This document shows, one piece after another, positions 25,601 to 64,000 of a stretch of DNA of 64,000 nt. The DNA comes from Spisula solida (lineage: Eukaryota > Mollusca > Bivalvia > Venerida > Mactridae). The notes under the pieces are model-generated. The model had not been told where the DNA came from. It did not search any database and worked only from the letters and a program-made list of their open reading frames with translations. Location of the stretch: assembly GCA_947247005.1 (NCBI GenBank), contig OX365949.1, positions 19,843,130 through 19,907,129 of the forward strand, read 5' to 3'. The position numbers and the translations under genes are program-made. Numbering within the stretch: the stretch's first letter is position 1; every line of letters begins with the position of its first letter.

Positions 25601-27782
25601 GCTTTATTAACTTTAATGGTGCCATGTCAGAAAAGAGAAGTATATATATTTCAGAAAACTACTCCGATTGAGAAAAACGAGGATTTAGTTGTTTAAAACA
25701 GAAGTAGCCTTTCTCTGAATCATTGAATGCAAACAATTTCGATTTTGATATATATTTTGAAAAGTGAAACATAATTATAAAATTTGGTACTATTTTGAAC
25801 AGTTCATGTCAAGAATTGACCACATTGTGTAATAATGAAATACTTATTTCAGTTACGTCGAATAACGTTTGAATGACGTTTGCGACGTCACACAAAAAGC
25901 TCCGAATAGGGACTCTACAAAACCAGCTGTAACTTCCTTAAAACTCAAGATATTAACATAATTTCTTTTGCAATTTGCTTATTTAACATTATCCTGTAAT
26001 ACTGTGGAAAATCTTAAATATATATAAAATAAATATAGCAGGTTTTCCTGGAGACTGGCTCAATATATATAGTGATGTGAAGTTGAACGGAAGCCTGGTA
26101 AGGTCAGTCAATGGAGCACTGCAGTAATCAATCGGACAATAGACTCCGTCCGAAAAACAAACTGTTGAAAACCATATCAGTTTGAGTTAACACATTAAAC
26201 TCACTCTTATATGAAATGTCAGTCTATAATCAACCACTAGTTATACAAAGAAAGGCCGTAACATACCATATGTGCCGTTCCATATACACAAATCAACCAA
26301 CATCAAATAATGGGGCAAGTTAAAAAGGGCTTAAAAGTTTAATTAACCTCATGCAACACTGCAGTCACGTCAAGACCCAGCAATTTATATTCAGTTTCAC
26401 ATTACATTACATGTGGGTGCCTGGTTTGCTTTCACTGTCAGGGGCACAGCCAGGCTTGAATGGATGTTACGCACAAAAGCCTTGAAGTCGGTGATAGGGA
26501 TGGTGAGTGCCTCATGTTCGTTGAGAATAGGGATTACATGCAAAATTGAATGGTTTGTAGGGTATAATAACCGGGTGGCTACAAATATTGTATCGTAGTG
26601 AGGTGGATTTTGGAGGGGTGTCCCCTCCCGTAGAAGATTTTTTCAAGTTTTGAATAAAAATGGTGAAATTTCGTGTTAAAAATCGAACTTCGGGATATTA
26701 AGTACAACATCCCGAGATTTTGACTTTAAATTAAATGAATGTCATTTTTTTTGGCTGTATTGATGCTTTTACTTTCAAATTGATGTTACGCACGTGCGTA
26801 AGTGCGTATGGCTGGCTACGCCCCTGACTGTGATGTGCGTTTAATGATTGAATGGTTATAACAGTCCAATGAAAACCTGTGTTAGCCACTGCTTCGTATA
26901 AATCACAAGCAGTATAAAATTATGCAAAGCGAGATGTACACATTGTCAAGTTATGCTCGACAGTACTTTTAGTAAAATTTCTATATATGAAAATTAGTTG
27001 GACTTTCAAATGGATTCATGGAAAAAAAATCATTGCAGACCAGGATTGAATTGACAGTTTTTATCGCTGGGTACTAGACACTCCAGAAGGATTTCTACCC
27101 ATTTAACGGAAAAAAGGATGAAGTTTGTCGGGTCTCATATGCGGTATGCGGCTATTTCGTAACACAGCTTATTCGTAACCGTCCATTTTCAGCTATTTCG
27201 TAACCTTTCGTAACCATTTTTCGGGTTATTGGTAACCGACCTCAAATAGCTTGAAATACAATTTGCTATTCATTCTGTAAATATTTACGAAAATATAAAT
27301 TTATACATTTTGAATATCAAACTATTTCAACACCTTTAACACTGTTTAAAACACATTTCTACAATGATATAAGTCATATATATAATAAACTTATATGAAT
27401 AAAAGCAATAAATCTGCAACTACGATTAAGCCTGATTACGAAATGACCTTTATACTCATATGCATTGGTCTGACTCGGAGTCTCTGACTTCTAGCTCAGT
27501 ATAGCTGTTTGTCTGTTTTCCAGAAGGTCTGGTCATGGGTTTGAGAACCTCATCATTCACATTTTTTGCAAACAGTCATTAAGTGTGATTTGTATCAGCT
27601 GGCATACCATGTTAACATGTGAAATAAAACTAAAATCGAAAGTAATAATTAAATAATAAATTTAGCCTATAGATAGCCTACTTTTCGATTTCCAGAGCTC
27701 CAACTTTTCTCTTTTCGTACAGCTTGTCATTCAAAGCTCTGACACATACAGTTGTCATCGGTGCAAATTCTTTGTCAACCAT
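4532..27782 (-). CDS. VAC14: VAC14 orthologue, complete coding region in 17 exons
   Basis: VAC14 is the HEAT-repeat scaffold that holds the lipid kinase PIKfyve/Fab1 and the phosphatase FIG4 together on endolysosomal membranes to make and turn over PI(3,5)P2. I rebuilt the gene by following similarity to the known family through GT-AG junctions on the minus strand. Coding exons: 27782-27682, 25170-25020, 24795-24628, 24347-24285, 23314-23207, 22871-22762, 22211-22102, 21253-21106, 20882-20697, 11727-11601, 10833-10762, 10004-9706, 9066-8892, 7739-7621, 7067-6988, 6185-6029, 4682-4532. They total 2,325 nt, giving 774 residues plus stop, close to the roughly 780 residues of vertebrate VAC14. 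The N-terminal HEAT/Fab1-binding region spans about residues 1-320. A poorly conserved acidic linker covers about 340-382, and the C-terminal FIG4-binding region about 540-720. The start is chosen because residues 1-34 align with the family N-terminus. No frameshift or premature stop was found. Gene identity is very secure; untranslated ends are not defined. Confidence 0.96.
4838..5250. repeat. MITE with about 40-bp terminal inverted repeats, in VAC14 intron 16
   Basis: The left end CTCCACAAAAAAACTTAAGT, followed by GCTCAGCTGAG, is mirrored by CTCAGCTGAGCAATGACTTA and then AGTTTTTTCGTGGAATTG. The interior shares sequence with the repeats at 2945-3240 and 3585-3870, so those are probably related copies. 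Confidence 0.6.
5240..5410 (-). mobile_element. tRNA-derived SINE, antisense
   Basis: On the minus strand it carries a tRNA-like head: TGGTTTAGTGGTTAGTGCGC resembles an A box, and a GATTCCCGGTC-type B box follows. Its body resembles the copies at about 11800-12015 and 31340-31560. Confidence 0.55.
5481..5713. repeat. MITE, CAGGGTGTTAAAAAAGT termini, TA target duplication
   Basis: The ends CAGGGTGTTAAAAAAGT and ACTTTTTTAACACCCTG are perfectly inverted and flanked by TA on both sides (5479-5480, 5714-5715), as for Tc1/mariner-type elements. It is 233 bp. A second, older copy lies at 19782-20004. Confidence 0.85.
5749..5880 (+). mobile_element. tRNA-derived SINE head fragment
   Basis: GACAAGGTGGTCGAGTTGAT resembles an A box and GGTTTGATTCTC a B box, spaced as in a tRNA, but there is no full cloverleaf 3' end. 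Read as a SINE head rather than a working tRNA gene. Confidence 0.45.
6029..6185 (-). CDS. VAC14: VAC14 coding exon 16 (residues 673-725)
   Basis: The exon encodes [22 protein letters not shown] and [11 protein letters not shown], all conserved. The donor GTGAGT at 6028 splits a lysine codon. Reading through it would give an immediate TGA, which supports splicing here. Confidence 0.93.
6470..6935. repeat. Interspersed element with ACCTGATCCTGACCTT end, interrupted by a MITE
   Basis: Matches 46245-46510 along its length (CATGAATATATTACAAG, ATCATGCAATAT, GAAAACATACAACCGGG, CAGCTGTTAAATTATGCTAA). A reverse-strand relative lies at 52410-52645. The copy is split by the MITE at 6660-6867. Confidence 0.7.
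6660..6867. repeat. MITE of the CTGCAAAATCATTAATTTTC family, TA target duplication
   Basis: The ends CTGCAAAATCATTAAT and ATTAAATGATTTTACAG are inverted and flanked by TA (6658-6659, 6868-6869). Removing it and one TA restores the host repeat, as the uninterrupted copy near 46450 shows. The interior is rich in CGAAATT/AATTTCG blocks. Confidence 0.9.
6988..7067 (-). CDS. VAC14: VAC14 coding exon 15 (residues 646-673)
   Basis: The exon encodes [20 protein letters not shown] then ESPIFA, matching the family [25 protein letters not shown]. The donor is GTAAGT. It ends after one base of a tyrosine codon. Confidence 0.97.
7621..7739 (-). CDS. VAC14: VAC14 coding exon 14 (residues 607-646)
   Basis: The exon encodes [20 protein letters not shown] and YLSQNYTHA, equivalent to the family [20 protein letters not shown]. 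The donor GTATCC is chosen because it joins to the next exon as a phenylalanine codon (TT|T) and gives a gapless match to the family. Other GT dinucleotides nearby do not. Confidence 0.93.
8341..8590 (+). mobile_element. tRNA-derived SINE
   Basis: The head reads CTCGATAGCCTAGTGGTTGA (A box) and later TTTGGTTCGATCACTGG (B box) at tRNA spacing. The body then holds ATACCAAAGACGAAATAAA and GGTGTCGAGAGTGAT, shared with the next SINE. It lies in VAC14 intron 13. Confidence 0.8.
8620..8870 (+). mobile_element. tRNA-derived SINE, second copy, diverged
   Basis: Same body as 8341-8590 (ATACTAAAGACAAAATAAAA, GAGGTGTCGAGAGTGATTTA) with a decayed tRNA-like head. The two copies are nearly adjacent in direct orientation, 20 bp from exon 13. 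Confidence 0.75.
8892..9066 (-). CDS. VAC14: VAC14 coding exon 13 (residues 548-606)
   Basis: The exon encodes [20 protein letters not shown] and [20 protein letters not shown], then NQLKDL, the most conserved stretch of the VAC14 C-terminal domain. The acceptor is GATTTCAG and the donor GTGGGT. Confidence 0.97.
9360..9450 (-). mobile_element. tRNA-like SINE head, antisense, in VAC14 intron 12
   Basis: The minus strand reads GGCTAGCTCAGTCGGTAGAG, a good A box, but the T arm (GGGTTGCACATTTT) lacks the GGTTCGA core and the acceptor ends do not pair. It is a relic rather than a functional tRNA. Confidence 0.5.
9706..10004 (-). CDS. VAC14: VAC14 coding exon 12 (residues 449-548)
   Basis: The longest exon, 299 nt. 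It starts [14 protein letters not shown], passes through a serine/asparagine-rich variable loop, and ends with [18 protein letters not shown] and [10 protein letters not shown]. The end matches the family [20 protein letters not shown]...RGPFIIR at the start of the FIG4-binding region. The donor is GTAATG. Confidence 0.95.
10060..10485 (-). repeat. TAGTCCCCTACC-ended interspersed element, reverse copy
   Basis: Bounded by AGAAGTCCCCTACCGGATT and ATTGGTAGGGGACTA. It matches 31876-32150 and 45378-45610 in reverse, including the GATAGGGGGCAATAAGGGGA block, plus an internal expansion of wobbled TGGCTAAAATT sequence. It lies in VAC14 intron 11. Confidence 0.7.
10762..10833 (-). CDS. VAC14: VAC14 coding exon 11 (residues 425-448)
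   Basis: A 24-codon exon reading [20 protein letters not shown] then QSDE, matching the family [21 protein letters not shown]. Codon boundaries fall at both ends. Confidence 0.95.
11601..11727 (-). CDS. VAC14: VAC14 coding exon 10 (residues 382-424)
   Basis: The exon encodes [20 protein letters not shown] and [19 protein letters not shown], matching the family region with TRIAVLKWLYHLYIKTPRK. The acceptor is ATTTCAG and the donor GTAACT. It lies 9 kb from exon 9. Confidence 0.95.
11800..12015 (-). mobile_element. tRNA-derived SINE, antisense, interrupted by the nested MITE stack
   Basis: The minus strand carries a tRNA-like region (AACCTGGCAATCTGGGTTTG then ATTTCCGGTCGC) and a body shared with 31340-31560 (AGGAAAACTTTTTCCTAGGT-like, GTGAATTGACCACTGTGTAT). 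The stack at 12021-13127 is inserted at its tRNA end. Confidence 0.6.
12129..13008. repeat. Palindromic MITE (AGCCAAAGTTTTTAATTTTT) with TAA duplication, inside 12021-13127
   Basis: The ends AGCCAAAGTTTTTAATTTTT and AAAAATCAAAGAACTCTGGC are inverted and flanked by TAA (12126-12128, 13009-13011). A three-base TWA duplication is typical of PIF/Harbinger. A reverse-oriented copy without the inner insertion is at 51520-52013. Confidence 0.8.
12501..12923. repeat. Foldback element TCAGTGTAGC...GCTACACTGA, innermost of the stack
   Basis: The termini TCAGTGTAGCAATACCACGT and ATGGTATTGCTACACTGA are inverted and flanked by TAG (12498-12500, 12924-12926). Nearly the whole element is an inverted repeat, with arms of about 200 bp. 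The copy at 51520-52013 shows the uninterrupted site (TATATAGTAAC on its minus strand). Confidence 0.8.
13890..14316 (+). repeat. AGCTCACCTGTCAC-family element, 3' end with hairpin; 5' boundary unclear
   Basis: Ends in GACGGACGAAG, then the hairpin AGCTCACCTTGTCAC / GTGACAGGTGAGCT, like the larger element at 14411-15198. The upstream body differs, so this is a separate subfamily or a truncated copy. Confidence 0.6.
14321..15390 (+). repeat. Tandem repeat of about 50 bp, split by a hairpin-ended element
   Basis: Units such as ACAAATAACTAAACTGATCT then GAATATAAGTAAGAAAAT occur twice before 14411 and about four times between 15199 and 15390. The element at 14411-15198 interrupts the array. Confidence 0.75.
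14411..15198 (+). repeat. Hairpin-ended ladder element (ACAAGAGGGCCCAAAGGGCC...GACAGGTGAGCT)
   Basis: It begins with a hairpin-forming GGGCCCAAAGGGCCC and ends with TCACTTTGTGACAGGTGAGC and its inverse. Between them a unit of about 140 bp repeats (AACTTGACCTAGATTTTGTT, GAGATGATCATTGTGACC, CATAAAGATTAAGTC, TTTGACCTTGTGACC). No target duplication is visible. Similar copies are at 18559-19626 (same strand) and, reversed, at 40895-41175, 42107-42594 and 54996-55756. Confidence 0.85.
15487..16032. repeat. ACAACCTCT...AGAGGTCGTACTGT MITE interrupted by a palindromic element
   Basis: The left part ATACAACCTCTCTAGGACGG and the right part GTTGCTCTACAGAGGTCGTA are the ends of the MITE seen at 4075-4255. 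The interior, about 15590-15990, is the GATGCGTAGTAATTAAATCA palindromic element rich in GACGTCA motifs. Confidence 0.65.
16094..16307 (+). repeat. 14-bp minisatellite
   Basis: About fifteen copies of ATGCCAAACATCAC, with a few units replaced by a short ACATGC insertion. Three overlapping open frames here are by-products of the repeat. Confidence 0.95.
17090..17385. repeat. GC-rich foldback MITE with TTA target duplication
   Basis: The ends TGCACCTATCAATGTTTTCC and GGAAAACATTGATAGGTGCA are perfect inverses and continue into CCCAGGGGGGG and CCCCCCCTGGG. TTA flanks both sides (17087-17089, 17386-17388), as in PIF/Harbinger. It is 296 bp and more GC-rich than its surroundings. Confidence 0.9.
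18165..18305. repeat. Near-perfect palindrome (43-bp perfect arms)
   Basis: The arms 18165-18207 and 18263-18305 are exact inverses (TAAATAACACATAGCTTCGA and so on). An inner pair, AAAGTACTGTTACCC and GGGTAACAGTACTTT, extends the stem and leaves a loop of about 15 bases. It lies in VAC14 intron 9. Confidence 0.95.
18559..19626 (+). repeat. Hairpin-ended ladder element, longer copy
   Basis: Same ends and internal unit as 14411-15198, but with about seven internal units rather than five. Units are recognisable by GAACTTGACCTAGATTTTGT and GTGACCTCTAGTGACTACAC. It lies in VAC14 intron 9. Confidence 0.88.
19782..20004. repeat. MITE, CAGGGTGTTAAATAAGT copy
   Basis: Second copy of the 5481-5713 family. 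The left end is preceded by TA. The right end AACTTTTTTAACACCCTT has lost its last bases. Confidence 0.75.
20225..20545. repeat. Palindromic element of the TATAGAGGAT...GAGTG family
   Basis: Contains the internal inverted arms ACATACGAGTTTTATT and AATAAAACTCGTATGT and several CGACGT motifs. Related copies are at 23535-23890 and, reversed, at about 58680-58995. Confidence 0.6.
20697..20882 (-). CDS. VAC14: VAC14 coding exon 9, with divergent acidic linker (residues 320-382)
   Basis: The first third ([19 protein letters not shown]) continues the HEAT array. The rest is a polar, Ser/Thr/Glu-rich linker at the position of the variable linker in vertebrate VAC14. It contains two copies of an SQ-x-GEV motif, each encoded around the sequence AGGGGAGGTAA. 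The acceptor is ATATTTTAG and the donor GTAAGT. The phases fit both neighbours, so the exon is real even where family similarity is lost. Confidence 0.9.
21106..21253 (-). CDS. VAC14: VAC14 coding exon 8 (residues 271-320)
   Basis: The exon contains [20 protein letters not shown] and [12 protein letters not shown], the family segment around REFIQLAGRVMLPYSSGIL. The acceptor is TATTGCAG and the donor GTAAAT. Confidence 0.96.
21655..21990. repeat. Interspersed repeat with GACCT-rich blocks, VAC14 intron 7
   Basis: Blocks such as ACTACTGATGGTGACCAAAG and TTTGACCTACTGACCTCAAA also occur in part at about 7200-7340, 13320-13400 and 22450-22640. No coding potential is seen. Confidence 0.5.
22102..22211 (-). 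CDS. VAC14: VAC14 coding exon 7 (residues 234-271)
   Basis: The exon encodes [16 protein letters not shown] and [14 protein letters not shown], matching the family segment with MANILVIH. The acceptor is TGTTTTCAG and the donor GTTTGT. It ends after one base of a GAT codon. Confidence 0.96.
22762..22871 (-). CDS. VAC14: VAC14 coding exon 6 (residues 198-234)
   Basis: The exon encodes [20 protein letters not shown], then an EILGD motif and QEIRKM. It ends inside the methionine codon (AT|G), matching the next exon. The acceptor is ATTTCAG and the donor GTAAGA. Confidence 0.96.
23207..23314 (-). CDS. VAC14: VAC14 coding exon 5 (residues 162-197)
   Basis: Thirty-six codons with [11 protein letters not shown] and ARQFLVSW, a HEAT helix pair conserved in VAC14. 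The acceptor is ATTTTCAG and the donor GTATGT. Confidence 0.96.
23535..23890. repeat. Palindromic element of the TATAGAGGAT family, VAC14 intron 4
   Basis: Holds AAATAGAGGATATTACATGA, internal arms around TTATTAAACGAGTT, and GACGTCG motifs, parallel to 20225-20545. Confidence 0.55.
24285..24347 (-). CDS. VAC14: VAC14 coding exon 4 (residues 141-161)
   Basis: A 21-codon exon reading [20 protein letters not shown] then K, matching the family motif DPDPNVKSGSELLDRLLK. The acceptor is ATATTACAG and the donor GTATAC. Confidence 0.95.
24628..24795 (-). CDS. VAC14: VAC14 coding exon 3 (residues 85-140)
   Basis: This is 56 codons including [17 protein letters not shown], a strongly conserved HEAT-repeat segment of VAC14. 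The acceptor is TTTGCAAG and the donor GTAGGT, both on codon boundaries. Confidence 0.97.
25020..25170 (-). CDS. VAC14: VAC14 coding exon 2 (residues 34-84)
   Basis: The exon encodes [10 protein letters not shown] and then the family signature [17 protein letters not shown], part of the first HEAT repeats and the Fab1-binding region. The acceptor is TTTTCAG and the donor GTAAAA. It ends on a codon boundary. Confidence 0.97.
25630..26070. repeat. Interspersed element, copy A (VAC14 intron 1)
   Basis: About 400 bp nearly identical to 58274-58672, sharing for example AAAAACGAGGATTTAGTTGT and AAAAAGCTCCGAATAGGGAC. The right end GGTTTTCCTGGAGACTGGCT matches the inverted left end of the longer copy at 58064. 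Confidence 0.85.
26439..26826. repeat. CAGGGGC...GCCCCTG element with 5-bp duplication ACTGT
   Basis: The ends CAGGGGCACAGCCAG and CTGGCTACGCCCCTG are inverted. ACTGT flanks it directly (26434-26438, 26827-26831). It is 388 bp with no transposase. The CAGGG...CCCTG termini resemble hAT elements. Confidence 0.85.
27682..27782 (-). CDS. VAC14: VAC14 coding exon 1 (residues 1-34)
   Basis: This exon starts [10 protein letters not shown] and continues [12 protein letters not shown], the conserved VAC14 N-terminus. The start context is good (A at -3, G at +4). The GTAGGC donor splits the last lysine codon after two bases (AA|G). Confidence 0.95.
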
Positions 27783-28291
27783 GTTGACAATTGCCTGTGG
27801 ATTATTCTTATGAAAAGACAAACTACAGGAAATAAAAGTTGCTGAATAAATTATCAATTATCCCAGTCGTGAGACTTCTGCCATTTTGTAATCATGTGAC
27901 TTTTGAGGTTGGATATAAAACCCGTACATTGTACATTCTCAGTAACAGACTTGAACTTTGTTTAATTTGTGACGTGATATTGTCTTTCTGGGTATCTGGT
28001 GATTAAAATATTACACTCATACTCTTATTTCGTTAAAATTATAGAATTCATAGAGGTTAAACAATGAAATTTATTCAAGTTGAAACCGTACACCCATTAG
28101 TCATTCTCACGATGTGTAGATATTACGGAAAATGTAAATAAATTAATTCATGATTTGGGGTTAAATTTCTGATTAATGCAAACGTTATAATGAATGGCGA
28201 AAATATAAATATCAACGCCTTAATATAGTTGTATAACTGTGATATTGCGTTCCTCTGTAAAGTGTAAATACTGCGTGTATTTGTCATCCTG

Positions 28292-28815
28292 GTAAGTGTG
28301 GTAGTAGTCGGATACACATCCGTGTTACCTTGACATAATTATATGCCTACATGTACTTCTCGTTCTACTTGATACTTAACATACATGACATGTGATATTC
28401 CTAATATTGATAATTTTTAGATATTTATCCTACTCAAGAAAACTGTTTACGTATGAAACTTTGTATTTAAGTTTCAACAATATACAAAATTATGTTTTAT
28501 TATATCAAATTTTGCCATTTTGAGGTTGACAGTGTCGTCTGCATTTTTCAAGATGTTGACTGTGTCGTCTGCATTTTTCATGCACAATGGATATTTGTTT
28601 TGACATTGTGTGACCCTAATTACACCTAATCCGAATGTGGAAAAAGGCGTACCCATGGGTAGATCATATGACGTCTTCGTTTGATTTCCCAAATGTCATG
28701 ATTGATTCTCTTGAAGGAATGACTATGCTTGTATTGTTACAAGCTTATGAATTATTGTTCCGCTGATTAATAGCTTTCAAGTTCGTTAAAGCTAACCTTC
28801 ACTTTTCATACACAG
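28292..28815 (+). other. WDR7: Putative intron in the WDR7 5' UTR
   Basis: A strong donor (G|GTAAGTG) at 28292 pairs with an acceptor (TTCATACACAG) ending at 28815, only 11 nt before the WDR7 ATG. If used, the first noncoding exon ends at 28291 and the two genes' transcription starts lie within about 500 bp. There is no transcript evidence here. Confidence 0.5.
28526..28585 (+). repeat. 30-bp tandem duplication in the divergent promoter region
   Basis: Two near-identical copies sit side by side, sharing GTGTCGTCTGCATTTTTCA. They fall inside the putative 5' UTR intron of WDR7. Confidence 0.7.
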
Positions 28816-28826
28816 AATACTTCAAG

Positions 28827-64000
<35,174 letters not shown>

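Larger units (their letters stand above)
25171..27681 (-). other. VAC14: VAC14 intron 1 (2.5 kb)
   Basis: Contains the elements 25630-26070 and 26439-26826. The rest (25180-25620, 26830-27680) is AT-rich DNA in which I see no gene or clear repeat except short GGTTACGAAATAGC-type inverted fragments around 27160-27240. Confidence 0.65.
27783..28826. promoter_or_regulatory. Shared divergent promoter region of VAC14 and WDR7
   Basis: This 1,044-bp stretch separates the two start codons, which face away from each other, and must hold both 5' UTRs and promoters. On the plus strand it contains a TATAAAA at 27914-27920. It also contains TCATGTGA at 27892-27899, an E-box of the M-box type recognised by MiT/TFE factors, and GCCATTTT at 27880-27887, which resembles a YY1 site. 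A consensus donor and acceptor (28292, 28815) suggest a WDR7 5' UTR intron. A 30-bp tandem duplication lies at about 28526-28585. Motif functions are inferred from sequence alone. Confidence 0.6.

Overview
The window is eukaryotic, AT-rich and intron-rich, with canonical GT-AG introns. It comes from a lophotrochozoan animal, most probably a bivalve mollusc. That assignment is an inference from the divergence of the two proteins and from repeat types I associate with molluscan genomes (the GGGCCCAAAGGGCCC / AGCTCACCTGTCAC elements, TAGTCCCCTACC elements and tRNA-derived SINEs). No operon, rRNA, CRISPR, viral or bacterial content is seen.

Two conserved protein-coding genes can be rebuilt exon by exon, and they are arranged head to head. 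On the minus strand is a complete VAC14 orthologue: 17 coding exons from the start codon at 27782 to the stop at 4532, 2,325 nt, 774 residues, every junction in phase. On the plus strand, starting at 28827, is the 5' part of WDR7 (rabconnectin-3 beta): 11 coding exons, about 447 residues, running off the right edge inside exon 11. The start codons are 1,044 bp apart. A strong donor at 28292 and an acceptor ending at 28815 suggest that WDR7 has an intron in its 5' UTR, which would confine the shared promoter to about 500 bp. Both genes act in endolysosomes: VAC14 scaffolds the PIKfyve/FIG4 complex that makes PI(3,5)P2, and WDR7 with DMXL proteins regulates V-ATPase assembly.

Layout: 1-4437 lies downstream of VAC14 and holds only repeats. 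4532-27782 is VAC14, with a 9-kb intron 9 (11728-20696). 27783-28826 is the divergent promoter region. 28827-64000 is WDR7, with introns of 10.7 kb (33438-44121) and 15.9 kb (44268-60117).

Most of the non-exonic DNA I could classify consists of short non-autonomous transposons, SINEs and tandem repeats. The clearest are a CCTGG-target palindromic MITE family, three CAGGG...CCCTG elements with 5-bp target duplications, a nested MITE stack at 12.0-13.1 kb, a TA-flanked element inside a 20-bp satellite, a decayed mariner-type transposon, a hairpin-ended family built of ladder repeats that leaves no target duplication, and a 30-bp minisatellite whose period keeps several frames open. I found no full-length autonomous transposon and no convincing third gene. 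The most notable items are the VAC14-WDR7 divergent pair and the unusual target-site signatures of several repeat families.
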